DNA from: Alteraurantiacibacter buctensis
GTDB lineage: Bacteria; Pseudomonadota; Alphaproteobacteria; Sphingomonadales; Sphingomonadaceae
Assembly: GCF_009827655.1 (NCBI RefSeq)
Contig: NZ_WTYV01000004.1
Location: 274,199 to 338,198, forward strand
Length of the DNA: 64,000 nucleotides
Direction: 5' to 3'
This document shows, piece after piece, positions 27,589 to 37,500 of this stretch. The stretch's first letter is position 1. The number at the start of each line of letters is the position of its first letter. Under the pieces are notes generated by a model. It made no database searches and was not told the DNA's origin. It saw only the letters and a list, made by a program, of their open reading frames with translations. A program made the translations under genes and the position numbers.

Positions 27589-28332
27589 ATGGACAGACAG
27601 CCCGCCCCCACCCTGGCCGACCAGTTCGCCGCCGCCCTCGACTGGTGGCGCGATGCGGGCGTGGACAGTGACTATGTGGAGGAACCCGCCAACCTGCTGG
27701 CGGAGCCCGTCGCCCCGCCGCCACCCGCGCCGGTGGCAGCAAAGGCCGCGCGCGAGGAGCCGCCGCCACCTCCCGTTGCGCGCATCGGCGGCGATCGGGG
27801 AGGCTGGCCTGCAGCGCTGGCGGACTTCGCGCCCTGGTGGCTGGGCGAACCCAGCCTTGACCCCGCCCCCGCCGGCACCCGCGTGCCGCCACGCGGCGTT
27901 GCGGGGGCCCAACTGCTGGTGCTGGTGCCCATGCCAGAAGCGGGAGATACCGAGCAGCTCCTCTCCGGCAAGCACGGCCAGCTTGTCAGCGCCATGTTGC
28001 GCGCCATGGGCATTGCGCCCGATGCCGCCTACATCGCCGCCGCCCTGCCACGCCATACCCCCGTGCCCGATTGGGAGGGCCTGAAGGCCGCCGGCCTGGG
28101 CGATGTGCTGCTGCACCACCTGGCGCTGGCCGCGCCGCGCCGCGTGCTTGTGCTGGGGCAGGACGTGCTGCCCCTGCTGGGCCTGGAAAAGCGACGAGGC
28201 GTTTGCAATCTGCCGCTGGCCGAGTCCGCTTTGCCGCTGCTGGCATCGCTTGCGCCGGACATTCTGCTAGGCACCCCGCGTGCGCGCGCCGACCTGTGGC
28301 GGCGCTGGCTCGACTGGACGGGAACCGCATGA
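27589..28332 (+). CDS. Uracil-DNA glycosylase-like protein (degenerate)
   Basis: A 247-residue protein with a proline-rich first ~90 residues and a family-4-like UDG fold in the rest (AQLLVLVPMP, SGKHGQLVSAMLRAMGI, AYIAAALPRHTPVPD, PRRVLVLGQDVLPLLGL, GTPRARADLWRRWLDW). It lacks the four Fe-S cysteines (only one Cys in the protein) and the GEAPG/catalytic motif is replaced by VPMPEAG. It is therefore probably non-catalytic or of altered function. Its stop overlaps the transglycosylase start by 4 bp. Confidence 0.7.
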   Translation: MDRQPAPTLADQFAAALDWWRDAGVDSDYVEEPANLLAEPVAPPPPAPVAAKAAREEPPPPPVARIGGDRGGWPAALADFAPWWLGEPSLDPAPAGTRVPPRGVAGAQLLVLVPMPEAGDTEQLLSGKHGQLVSAMLRAMGIAPDAAYIAAALPRHTPVPDWEGLKAAGLGDVLLHHLALAAPRRVLVLGQDVLPLLGLEKRRGVCNLPLAESALPLLASLAPDILLGTPRARADLWRRWLDWTGTA

Positions 28333-30095
28333 AACTTGCCGCACTGGCCGCCGCTGCCGCCTTGCTGACACTGCCAACCGCTGCCGCCGCCCAGGCGGCC
28401 GGGTCACGCGACTATTTCGTGGCCCACAGCGCCCAGAACCGCGCACCGCGGCAGTTGAACGACGCCGATACGGCCTATTACCGCGGCCTGTTCCAGGCGA
28501 TCCGGTCTGAGCGGTGGGGCGATGTGCAGGCGATGCTGGCCCAGCGTCAGGACGGGCTGCTGCAGGCGGTGGCCACGGCGGAATACTTCGTCCACCCGCG
28601 CAGCCCGCGTATTTCGCTGGAGCAGATCACCGCCTGGCTGCCGCGCGGGCGCAACCTGCCGCAGGCCCCGCAGATCGCGCGGCTGGGCATGACGCGCGGG
28701 ATGACGCAGATGCCGGACCTGCCTTACCAGCAGCCGTTCCGCAACGTGGGCAGCTTCCCGCGCCGCACCCGTCCCGCATCGATCGAGGATACGACGATGC
28801 CGGAAGGGACCGCCGCCGCCATCCAGGACCGGATCACCAATGACGATCCGCAGGGCGCATTCAGCCTGCTGGCGGCGGTCGACCCCACGCTCAGCCCCGA
28901 AGCGCGGGCCGAATGGCGCCAGCGCGTTGCCTGGTCCTATTTCATCGAGAATTTCGACCAGGAAGCCCTGTTTACCGCCCGCACCGTGGCCGAAGGCGCC
29001 GGGCCGTGGGTGGCCGAGGGCGAGTTCACCCGCGGCCTGGCCGCCTTCCGCCTGAGCGACTGTGCCGAGGCCGACCAGGCCTTCCGCCTCGCCGCCGAGA
29101 AGGCCGAGAACGTGGAACTGCGCAGCGCCTCGCTCTACTGGGCAGCCCGCGCCGCCACCCGCTGCCGCCGCCCGTCCGATGCCAATGCCCTGCTGGCCCT
29201 GGCGGCGGGCGAGGACCAGACGCTTTACGGCATGCTGGCCGCCGAACAGCTTGGCCGCCGCGCACCCGACCGGGTGGCCCAGGCTGACCTGTCGGCGGAG
29301 GATTGGCAGCGCCTGGGCCGCTACGAGAACGTCCAGGTCGCCATTGCCCTGACCGAGGTGGGCGAGGATGAACTGGCCAGCGAGGTGCTGCTGCACCAGG
29401 CCCGCATCGGCGACCCGGCAGACTATCCCGCCCTGTCACGCCTGGCGCGCGACCTTGGCTTCCCGCAGACCCAGCTCTACATGGCCTACAACGCGCCGCC
29501 GGGCACCCAGGCCGATCCCACCAGTTTCTATCCCACCCCGCGCTGGACGCCGCTGACCGGCTGGCAGGTGGACCCGGCACTGGCCTATGCCCACATCCTG
29601 CAGGAATCGAACTTCCGCGCCAATGCGCGCAGCCCCGCCAATGCCCAGGGCCTGATGCAGATCACCCCGATCACCGTGCGCCAGCACGCCCCCCGGCTGG
29701 AAATGGGTCCGGACCAGGTGGACATTTACGAGCCGCGCACCAACCTGGCCTTCGGCCAGCGCAACCTGCAGATGCTGCAGGAAGACGCGGCCACGCGCGA
29801 CCGGCTGCCCAAGATCATGGCAGCCTATAACGCGGGGCTTGCCCCGATACGCCGGTGGGAGAGCGAGGTGCGCGATTTCGACGATCCGCTGCTGTACATG
29901 GAGGCCATCCCCTATTGGGAGACGCGCAGCTATGTGGCGATCGTGATGCGCAACTACTGGATGTACGAACGGCAGGCCGCTGCCCCATCGCCCAGCCGCA
30001 TGGCGCTGGCGCAGAACCGCTGGCCCGCCTTCCCCGGCACCACGGGCGATCCCAACGATCCCAATCGGGTGCTGTTTTCCGCCGGAGGCCAGTGA
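28329..30095 (+). CDS. Lytic transglycosylase (Slt70-like)
   Basis: A 588-residue secreted enzyme with a signal peptide (LAALAAAAALLTLPTAAAAQ). A long alpha-helical superhelical region (about 40-400) is followed by the SLT domain. The catalytic Glu is E426 in HILQESNFRANARSP, followed by NAQGLMQITP and AAYNAGLAPIRRWE. It cleaves peptidoglycan to 1,6-anhydromuropeptides in the periplasm. It overlaps the UDG-like gene by 4 bp and moaB by 1 bp (TGATG). Confidence 0.94.
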   Translation: MKLAALAAAAALLTLPTAAAAQAAGSRDYFVAHSAQNRAPRQLNDADTAYYRGLFQAIRSERWGDVQAMLAQRQDGLLQAVATAEYFVHPRSPRISLEQITAWLPRGRNLPQAPQIARLGMTRGMTQMPDLPYQQPFRNVGSFPRRTRPASIEDTTMPEGTAAAIQDRITNDDPQGAFSLLAAVDPTLSPEARAEWRQRVAWSYFIENFDQEALFTARTVAEGAGPWVAEGEFTRGLAAFRLSDCAEADQAFRLAAEKAENVELRSASLYWAARAATRCRRPSDANALLALAAGEDQTLYGMLAAEQLGRRAPDRVAQADLSAEDWQRLGRYENVQVAIALTEVGEDELASEVLLHQARIGDPADYPALSRLARDLGFPQTQLYMAYNAPPGTQADPTSFYPTPRWTPLTGWQVDPALAYAHILQESNFRANARSPANAQGLMQITPITVRQHAPRLEMGPDQVDIYEPRTNLAFGQRNLQMLQEDAATRDRLPKIMAAYNAGLAPIRRWESEVRDFDDPLLYMEAIPYWETRSYVAIVMRNYWMYERQAAAPSPSRMALAQNRWPAFPGTTGDPNDPNRVLFSAGGQ

Positions 30096-30622
30096 TGGCG
30101 ATTGACGAGAGCCGCCAGTTCAAGCCCATCCGCATCGCGCTGCTGACCGTCAGCGACACGCGCGGGCCGGACGAAGATACCTCGGGCGATATCCTGGCCC
30201 AGCGGATAACCGATGCCGGCCACGTGCTGGCCGCGCGCACCATCCTGAAGGACGATGCGGGCCTGATCGCCGACCAGTTGCGCCGCTGGATAGCCGATGA
30301 GGGGATCGACGCGGTGGTCTCCACCGGCGGCACCGGCCTGACCGGGCGCGACGTGACGCCCGAGGCGCTGGACCAGGTGAAGACGCGCGATATTCCCGGC
30401 TTTGGCGAGCTGTTCCGCTGGGTCAGCTACCAGTCGATCGGTACCAGCACTGTGCAATCGCGCGCCTGCGCGGTGGTGGCGGATGGCACTTATATCTTCG
30501 CCCTGCCAGGCTCCAACGGCGCGGTGCGCGACGGGTGGGACAGGATCCTGGCCGAGCAATTGGACAGCCGCAACCGGCCCTGCAACTTCGTGGAACTGAT
30601 GCCCCGCCTGCGCGAGAAATAG
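30095..30622 (+). CDS. moaB: Molybdenum cofactor biosynthesis protein B
   Basis: A 175-residue MogA/MoaB fold protein. LLTVSDTRGPDEDTSGD is the N-terminal signature, STGGTGLTGRDVTPEAL the substrate loop and ALPGSNGAVRDGWD the C-terminal motif. It is related to the molybdopterin adenylyltransferase step. No other moa genes are adjacent. The start ATG shares one base with the transglycosylase stop. Confidence 0.94.
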   Translation: MAIDESRQFKPIRIALLTVSDTRGPDEDTSGDILAQRITDAGHVLAARTILKDDAGLIADQLRRWIADEGIDAVVSTGGTGLTGRDVTPEALDQVKTRDIPGFGELFRWVSYQSIGTSTVQSRACAVVADGTYIFALPGSNGAVRDGWDRILAEQLDSRNRPCNFVELMPRLREK

Positions 30623-30638
30623 GTTTCGCTCCAGCGCT

Positions 30639-30653
30639 GTTCCCTGTATGTTC
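30639..30653 (+). promoter_or_regulatory. Putative LexA (SOS) box upstream of radical SAM gene
   Basis: The sequence reads GTTC-CCTGTAT-GTTC, an exact match to the alphaproteobacterial LexA consensus GTTC-N7-GTTC. It ends 5 bases before the ATG at 30659, where it would block initiation. A chance match to eight fixed bases is possible in a window this long, but position just before a gene of a DNA-repair-related radical SAM group favours function. Confidence 0.6.
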
Positions 30654-30658
30654 TATAA

Positions 30659-31741
30659 ATGGCAGAACAGCGGGACAGAATTGGCGGGCGCGGCGCGCAG
30701 AGCGGGGCTGCCTCCACCCGCTTCGCCCTGCCCCAGCGCGAAGTGGATGACGACTGGCGTGACTCCATGCGTGCGCTGGACGGCAATCCGCCCAGGCTGC
30801 GTACCACGGTGACGGAGGAGCACCCGCGCTCGATCCTCACCTTCAACCAGTCACCCGACATCGGCTTCGACCGGTCGATCAATGCCTATCGTGGCTGCGA
30901 GCATGGCTGTGTCTACTGTTTCGCCCGCCCTACCCACGCCTATCTGGATCTCTCCCCGGGGCTGGACTTCGAAAGCCGGCTCTTCGCCAAGCCACAGGCC
31001 GCGCGCCTGTTGCGCAAGACGCTGGCCCAGCCCCGCTACCAGCCCCGGCCGATCGCGATGGGCACCAACACCGATCCCTATCAACCGATCGAGCGGCGCT
31101 ATCGCATTACCCGCAGCATTCTCGAACTATGCCTCGAAACGCGGCACCCCGTGACCATCACCACCAAGAGCGACCGCGTACTGGATGATCTGGACCTGCT
31201 GGCCGGGCTGGCAGCGCGCAACCTGGTGGCGGTGAGCATTTCGGTCACCTCGCTTGATCCGGTGCTCTCGGGCAAGCTTGAGCCGCGCGCCGCCAGCCCG
31301 GCCAAGCGCATTGCCGCGCTGGGCACTCTGGCGGCAGCAGGGGTGCCGGCGCACGTGTCCATCGCCCCCGTTATCCCCGCCATCACCGACAGCTTTCTGG
31401 AGGAGATCGTTGCTGAGGCGGCCGCTGCCGGCGTCACCAGCGCGGGTTGGATCATGCTGCGCCTGCCGCATGAAGTCGCCCCGCTGTTTCGCGAATGGCT
31501 GGACGTCCATTTCCCCGATCGCGCTGGCAAGGTGATGGGCATCGTCCAGTCGGTGCGGCAGGGCAAGGATAACGACGCGCGCTTCTTCCACCGCATGCGC
31601 CCCAGCGGCGTTTGGGCCGACCTTTTCCGCGCCCGGTTTCGCCTCGCCTGCAAGCGCGCGGGGCTGCAGCGCCAGCGGTTCGAACTGGATTGCAGCGGCT
31701 TCATTCCGCCTTCTCCCGAAGGCCAGTTGCGCCTGCTTTGA
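30659..31741 (+). CDS. PA0069-family radical SAM protein (SplB-related)
   Basis: A 360-residue radical SAM enzyme. The cluster cysteines are C80, C84 and C87 in YRGCEHGCVYCFARP. GTNTDPYQPIE and VSISVTSLD are typical of the PA0069 group, which is related to spore photoproduct lyase; its reaction is not known. The conserved N-terminal GGRGAQSG...RF region supports a start at or near 30659. No Shine-Dalgarno is visible before this ATG, so the message may be leaderless. A putative SOS box lies 5 bases upstream. Confidence 0.9.
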   Translation: MAEQRDRIGGRGAQSGAASTRFALPQREVDDDWRDSMRALDGNPPRLRTTVTEEHPRSILTFNQSPDIGFDRSINAYRGCEHGCVYCFARPTHAYLDLSPGLDFESRLFAKPQAARLLRKTLAQPRYQPRPIAMGTNTDPYQPIERRYRITRSILELCLETRHPVTITTKSDRVLDDLDLLAGLAARNLVAVSISVTSLDPVLSGKLEPRAASPAKRIAALGTLAAAGVPAHVSIAPVIPAITDSFLEEIVAEAAAAGVTSAGWIMLRLPHEVAPLFREWLDVHFPDRAGKVMGIVQSVRQGKDNDARFFHRMRPSGVWADLFRARFRLACKRAGLQRQRFELDCSGFIPPSPEGQLRLL

Positions 31742-31965
31742 CTTCCCGCGAAAGACTCGTTTCAACGCCCTACACCGCACGCCCTGCTCCCGAAATCCTC
31801 GCTTCGCCGCAAGCCAGCCTCTTATCGCCTGCGCCGAGGGAACCCGCGTGCGGGTCGTTCATCCAGTGCAAATGACGGAGCGCGACAGTCGCTTCGTACC
31901 ACAGGGCACCGAAATTTCGCCCGACAAGGAAAGTCGATCGGGCGGGTCGCAAAGGAGAAGTAACC

Positions 31966-32868
31966 ATGCAGAAGTTCACCAAGTCCCCCGCGCTGTTGCT
32001 GGCCGCCGTGGCCGGCGTGGCGCTCACCGCCCCGGCTGGCGCGCAGAGCTACAACGCCAACGAAGGCGTCAACGTGACCGTGACGGCTGACGTGCCGAGC
32101 AATATCGACGGCCTCTCCGCCGGCCCGGATATCGAAGGCATCGTTTCGGCCCGCGACGGCGACAGGGTGCAGATTACCTCGCCGGATGGCTCCACGCAGG
32201 AAGTGTGGCTCAGCTCGTCCACGCGAATCCGTTCGACCGGTGGCTTTCTGGGCACCAACCGCACCGACCTGACTCGTGACCAGTTGATCAACGGCATGAA
32301 CGTGGAAGTGGAAACGCTCAATTGGACCAACGGCCTGATTGCCAGCAGCGTGCGCATGAGCAACCGCGATGCCCGCACCGCGCAGATGATCCAGCACGGG
32401 ACCAACCAGCGCTTCGCCCGCAATGAAGCGGCGACCGAGGCACTGCGCGGCCGCGTGGCGAACATCGACCAGTACAACATCCACGGCACCACCAACGTCA
32501 ACTTCGACACCGGCAAGTGGAACCTGACCCCGGCTGCCGAGGCAGAGCTGTGCCGCACGGCCCAGCAAGCCCAGCAGACTCCCAATGCGCTGCTGCTGGT
32601 GGTCGGCTACACCGATGACGTTGGTGACGAGGACTTCAACCAGCAGTTGAGCGAGCGCCGCGCCGCCCGCGTCACCAACTTCCTGCAACAGCGCTGCGGC
32701 TGGCAGCCGTGGCGGATGATGACGCCCACCGGCATGTCGGAAAGCGATCCCACGGCGGATAACACCACCGAGGCCGGTCGCGCCGCCAACCGCCGCGTGG
32801 CCGTGAACATCCTCGTCAGCAAGGCCGTGGACGGCATCCAGGACGATGCGTCGCTGGCCAGCCGCTAA
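31966..32868 (+). CDS. OmpA-domain outer-membrane/periplasmic protein
   Basis: A 300-residue protein with a signal peptide (SPALLLAAVAGVALTAPAGAQS), a beta-rich N-terminal domain (about 45-125, DUF5666-like in look) and a C-terminal OmpA peptidoglycan-binding domain (VNFDTGKWNLTPAAEAEL; VVGYTDDVGDEDFNQQLSERRAARV; RAANRRVAVNI). It may tie the envelope to peptidoglycan. AAAGGAG lies upstream of the ATG. The 224 bp before it hold no gene and no clear promoter that I could pick out. Confidence 0.88.
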   Translation: MQKFTKSPALLLAAVAGVALTAPAGAQSYNANEGVNVTVTADVPSNIDGLSAGPDIEGIVSARDGDRVQITSPDGSTQEVWLSSSTRIRSTGGFLGTNRTDLTRDQLINGMNVEVETLNWTNGLIASSVRMSNRDARTAQMIQHGTNQRFARNEAATEALRGRVANIDQYNIHGTTNVNFDTGKWNLTPAAEAELCRTAQQAQQTPNALLLVVGYTDDVGDEDFNQQLSERRAARVTNFLQQRCGWQPWRMMTPTGMSESDPTADNTTEAGRAANRRVAVNILVSKAVDGIQDDASLASR

Positions 32869-32886
32869 TCGGCCTACCCGCTAGCA

Positions 32887-32908
32887 AACGGCCACGCGAC
32901 GGGCCGTT
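32887..32908. terminator. Hairpin after ompA-like gene
   Basis: An inverted repeat AACGGCC / GGCCGTT (7-bp stem, 8-base loop) begins 18 bases after the OmpA-domain gene stop. There is no U-tract, so it is at best a weak intrinsic terminator or an mRNA 3'-end stabiliser. Confidence 0.4.
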
Positions 32909-32914
32909 CCACCC

Positions 32915-32955
32915 TGGCCGCGCCATCTCTGGCCCACCCGGAGCTGGCGCGGCCA
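32915..32955. terminator. Perfect 11-bp inverted repeat between convergent genes
   Basis: TGGCCGCGCCA at 32915-32925 pairs perfectly with TGGCGCGGCCA at 32945-32955 across a 19-base loop. It lies between the rightward OmpA-domain gene and the leftward acyl-CoA ligase, which ends 4 bases away. The position fits a bidirectional termination structure, though no U-tract follows on either strand. Confidence 0.45.
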
Positions 32956-32958
32956 ACC

Positions 32959-34536
32959 CTATTGCGCAGCGAACATCGCCCGCAAGGCCAGCTTGCTGAT
33001 CTTGCCGGTCGCCGTGTGGGGGATTTCGTCCACGAAATGCACCGCGTCGGGCAGCCACCAGTTGGCCACCCGGCCGCGCAGGAACTCACGCAGGTCCTCG
33101 GCGCTGGCCGCCTGGCCCGGCTTCAGCACCACCACCAGCACGGGCCGCTCGTCCCACTTGGGATGCGGCACACCGATCGCGGCGGCCTCGGCCACGGCAG
33201 GGTGGCCCATGGCGGCGTTCTCCAGCTCCACCGAACTGATCCATTCGCCGCCGCTCTTGATCAGGTCCTTGGTCCGGTCGGTCAATTGCAGGCTGCCATC
33301 GAGGTGGATCACCGCCACGTCTCCGGTGGCGAACCACTGGTCGGGGTTCACGCAATCGGCCTCGGCCCGAAAATAGCGGCGCACCACCCACGGCCCCCGC
33401 ACTTCCAGCGCGCCGGGCGTGGTGCCGTCACGCGGCAGCACGCGGGCGGGATCATCCAGGTCTACGCAGCGGATTTCCACGCCGAACGGCGGGCGACCCT
33501 GCTGCACCTTGCTCGCCACGCGCTGGTCCAGGTCCATTTCGTCCCAGTTTGCGGGATGGTGGCTGGTGGTGCCGATGGGGCTGGTTTCCGTCATCCCCCA
33601 GGCGTGGGCTGGATCGATGCCCATTTCCAGCAGCCGCCGGACCATGGCCGGTGGCGGAGCGGAGCCGCCGATCACCGCCCGCTTCAGCGTGGGCGGCATG
33701 GCGCGGCCGGTGGCATCCAGGTACTGGAAAAGGGCGATAAATACCGTGGGCACGCCGCCGATATCGGTAACTTTCTCGGCCTCCATCAGCTCGCACCAGA
33801 TGGCGGGATCGTTCAGCGTGCTCAGCACCAGCTTGGCCCCCACCGCCGGGCTGACCCAGGCCAGGCCCCAGCCGTTGGCGTGAAACAGCGGCACGATCGG
33901 CAGGGCCACGGTGCGCGGGCCATAGCCGAACACGATCGGCTGCATGCCAGACAGCAGGTGCAGCATGTTGGAGCGGTGGGTGTATAGCACGCCCTTGGGA
34001 TCGCCCGTGGTACCGCTGGTATAGCACAGCAGCGCGGGATCACGCTCGTCCACCGGGGTCCAGCGGGCATTGCCGGCATAGCCCGCCAGCAGCGCCTCGT
34101 ACTCGCCGTTATCCAGGCACACATAGCGCTCCACGCTGGGCCAGCGCGGCTTCAGCGCCTCCACCAGCGGGGCAAAAGCGGCATCATAGAACAGCACCCG
34201 GTCATCGGCATGGGTGACGATGAAGGCCAACTGGTCGGCAAACAGGCGCGGGTTGATGGTGTGGATCACCGCCCCCGCCCCGATGATGCCGTACCAGGCG
34301 GAAAGCTGGTGGACGTGGTTCATCGCCATCACCCCCACCCGGTCCCCCGGCGCGATGCCCATTGCCCGCAGGGCTTCCGCCAGGCGCACCGCATCGTGGC
34401 GGACATTGGCATAGTTCGACCGGGTGATGCGGCCATCGGACCAGCGGGTCACGATCTCGCGGTTCCCATGTTCCCGCGCGCCGTGGTCAATCACGTGGGT
34501 CAGGACCATGTCCCAGTCCTGCATGGTGGCGATCAT
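32959..34536 (-). CDS. Fatty acid--CoA ligase (AlkK-like, AMP-forming)
   Basis: A 525-residue ANL enzyme that activates medium/long-chain fatty acids. Motifs are LLCYTSGTTGDPKGVLYTHR, HAWGMTETSPIGT, FATGDVAVIHLDGSLQLTDRTKDLIKSGGEW and the C-terminal lysine region HTATGKISKLALR. It starts MIATMQDW at 34536 with GAGGAAGG upstream. It stands alone, apart from other beta-oxidation genes. The family is certain; chain-length preference is not. Confidence 0.92.
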   Translation of the reverse strand: MIATMQDWDMVLTHVIDHGAREHGNREIVTRWSDGRITRSNYANVRHDAVRLAEALRAMGIAPGDRVGVMAMNHVHQLSAWYGIIGAGAVIHTINPRLFADQLAFIVTHADDRVLFYDAAFAPLVEALKPRWPSVERYVCLDNGEYEALLAGYAGNARWTPVDERDPALLCYTSGTTGDPKGVLYTHRSNMLHLLSGMQPIVFGYGPRTVALPIVPLFHANGWGLAWVSPAVGAKLVLSTLNDPAIWCELMEAEKVTDIGGVPTVFIALFQYLDATGRAMPPTLKRAVIGGSAPPPAMVRRLLEMGIDPAHAWGMTETSPIGTTSHHPANWDEMDLDQRVASKVQQGRPPFGVEIRCVDLDDPARVLPRDGTTPGALEVRGPWVVRRYFRAEADCVNPDQWFATGDVAVIHLDGSLQLTDRTKDLIKSGGEWISSVELENAAMGHPAVAEAAAIGVPHPKWDERPVLVVVLKPGQAASAEDLREFLRGRVANWWLPDAVHFVDEIPHTATGKISKLALRAMFAAQ

Positions 34537-34576
34537 GATTGGCCTTCCTCCCACTTGGCCCGGAAGAATTGCCTCC

Positions 34577-37500
34577 TCAGGCGACCAGGCGCAGTCTGGC
34601 TGCTCCTGTCACAGGACGCAAGGACACCCTGCCAAGACCAGGCATCTGGGCGAGCTGGTCCACCAGTTCGCCATTCAGCGTAAAGTCGCGGCCCAGGCGC
34701 ACCAGCGGCTCCTCTTCCTCACCGATCGCCAGGTGAACGACCACTTCACCGTATCCGGCCTTGCCCGGCATCAGCAAGCCGGCGAGGCCATGCAGCCCTT
34801 CCATGTCGAGCACTTCCACGTCCAGCCGCATCCGCGCTTCGCCGGAGACTTCCGCCAGCGGCCGCGCCCCGCGCACGGTCACGCGCGGGGGATCGTCCGG
34901 GCCGGGCTTGTCCAGTTCCACGTTGAGCAGAAGGCAGGTGCCATCGGCGGCCCAGCGCTGGAAGCTGTCAACCAGCCCTTCCTCGAAACAGGCGGCGGAA
35001 AACTGGCCCGACGCGTCGGAGAAATCCGCCCGCACGAACTCCGCCCCGCGCTTGGTGCGGCCCTTGGACACCTTCTCCACCATCGCCGCCATCACCGCCT
35101 GGGTGCGCCCGCCGGCCACTTCCCCGCCCATCAGCGAGGCATAGGAACGCGCGCCCTGCGCCGAGGCGACTGTCCGGAATTCCGCCACCGGGTGCGCTGC
35201 GAAGTAAAAGCCGAAATTCTCCCGCTCCGCCGCCATCTGTTCCGACCGGGTCCAGGGCGTGGCCTCCACCAGCCGCAAGGACGGTTCGGCGTGGTCATCC
35301 CCGCCGAACAGGCCGCCCTGCCCGCTGCTGCGCTCCCTGCTGGCGGCATCGGCCACGGCCAGTAGCATGTCGGCACTGGCAAGCACGCGGGCGCGGTTGG
35401 CATCGAGGCTGTCGAAGGCCCCAGCCCCGGCCAGCCCTTCCAGTTGGCGGCGGTTCATGCTGCCGGCAGGGCAGCGGCGGAACAGGTCTTCCAGGCTTTC
35501 GAACCGGCCATTCGCCTCGCGCTCGGCCACCAGTTGCTCCATCGCCTTTTCGCCCACGTTGCGGATGCCGGCCAGGGCATAGCGCACCGCGTGGCCCACC
35601 TCGGTCGGCTCCACCATGAACTCGGCTTCGCTGGCGTTCACGTCAGGGCCCAGCACATTGACCCCGCAGCGCCGCGCATCGTCCACGAACACCGCCAGCT
35701 TTTCCGACTGGTGCATGTCGAAGCACATCGAAGCGGCGTAGAATTCCTCTGGATAATGCGTCTTCAGCCAGGCGGTCTGATAGCTGAGCAAGGCATAGGC
35801 GGCCGCGTGGCTCTTGTTGAAGCCATAGCCGGCGAACTTGTCGATCAGGTCGAACAGGGTGTTCGCCTCGGCCTCGGGGATTTGCGAAATCTCCAGACAG
35901 CCATCAACGAAGCGCTGGCGCTGCGCGTCCATCTCGGCCTGCACCTTCTTGCCCATTGCACGGCGCAGCAGGTCGGCATCGCCCAGCGAATAGCCTGCCA
36001 GGATCTGGGCGGCCTGCATCACCTGTTCCTGGTACACGAAAATGCCGTAGGTCTCGGCCAGAATACCTTCCAGCTTGGGATGCGGGAACTCGATCGGCTC
36101 CTCCCCCGCCTTGCGCTTGCCGAACAGCGGGATGTTGTCCATCGGGCCCGGGCGGTAGAGCGAGACGAGGGCGATAATATCCTCGAACTTGGTCGGCTTC
36201 ACCGCGGTCAGCGTGCGGCGCATCCCTTCGGATTCAAGCTGGAACACGCCCACCGTGTCGCCGCGTTTCATCAGGTCGTAGACGGCGGGATCATCCAGCG
36301 GCAGCTCTTCCAGCGAAATCTGCACGCCCCGGCGGGCCAGCAGGTCCACCGCCTTGCGCAGCACCGAGAGCGTCTTCAGACCCAGGAAGTCGAACTTGAC
36401 GAGGCCGGTGTCCTCCACATGCTTCATGTCGAACTGCGTCACCGGCATGTCCGACCGGGGATCGCGGTATAGCGGCACAAGCTGCGCCAGCGGCCGGTCC
36501 CCGATCACCACGCCCGCCGCGTGGGTGGAACTGTTGCGCGGGAAGCCTTCCAGTTGCAGCGCCAGGTCAACCAGACGCTTCACCTCGTTGTCGTTCTCGT
36601 ACTCGCGCTTGAACTCGGACACCCCGTTCAGTGATCGCGGCAGAGTCCACGGATCGGTGGGGTGGTTGGGGATCATCTTGGTCAGGCGGTCCACCTGGCC
36701 ATAGGGCATCTGCAGGATGCGCCCGCAATCGCGCAGCACGGCGCGGGCCTTCATCTTGCCGAAGGTGATGATCTGGGCCACGTGATCGTGCCCGTACTTG
36801 CGCTGGACATAGCGGATCACCTCGCCCCGCCGTGTTTCGCAGAAGTCGATATCGAAGTCCGGCATGGAGACGCGTTCGGGGTTCAGGAAGCGTTCGAACA
36901 GCAGGCCCAGCCTGATCGGATCAAGATCGGTGATGGTCAGCGCCCAGGCCACCAGGCTGCCCGCGCCCGAGCCACGGCCCGGCCCCACCGGAATCCCCTG
37001 CGATTTGGCCCACTTGATGAAGTCGGCCACGATCAGGAAGTAGCCGGGGAACCCCATGCGGGTGATCACGTCCACCTCGAAATCCAGGCGATCGGTATAG
37101 ACCTTCAGTTCCTCGTCCGACATCACCCCATAGGGTTCGAGACGGGCCGCCAGCCCGCGCCGCGCGTCTTCCGCCAGCATCCGCGCCTCGCCATCCTTGT
37201 CGCCTGCCAGGCTGGGCAGGATCGGCTTGCGCTTGGGCGGGGCGAAGGCGCAGCGCTGGGCCACCACAAGGGTATTGGCCAACGCCTCGGGCAGGTCGGC
37301 GAAGATTTCCGCCATCATCTTGTCGGACTTCACATAGGCCTGCGGCGAACTGCGCGGCCGGTCGGCGCTGTCCACGTGGGTGGAACTGGCGATGCACAGC
37401 ATGGCATCGTGCGCGGAATGCTCATGCGGATTGGCGAAGTTGGCCGGGTTGGTGGCCACCAGCGGCAGGTCGCGGCGATAAGCGAGGTCGATCAGGCCCT

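Noticed and set aside
31742..31965. Possible small gene or RNA in the gap before the OmpA-domain gene
   Set aside because: No reading frame with a ribosome binding site and no stable symmetric structure seen; only the RBS of the downstream gene is clear.
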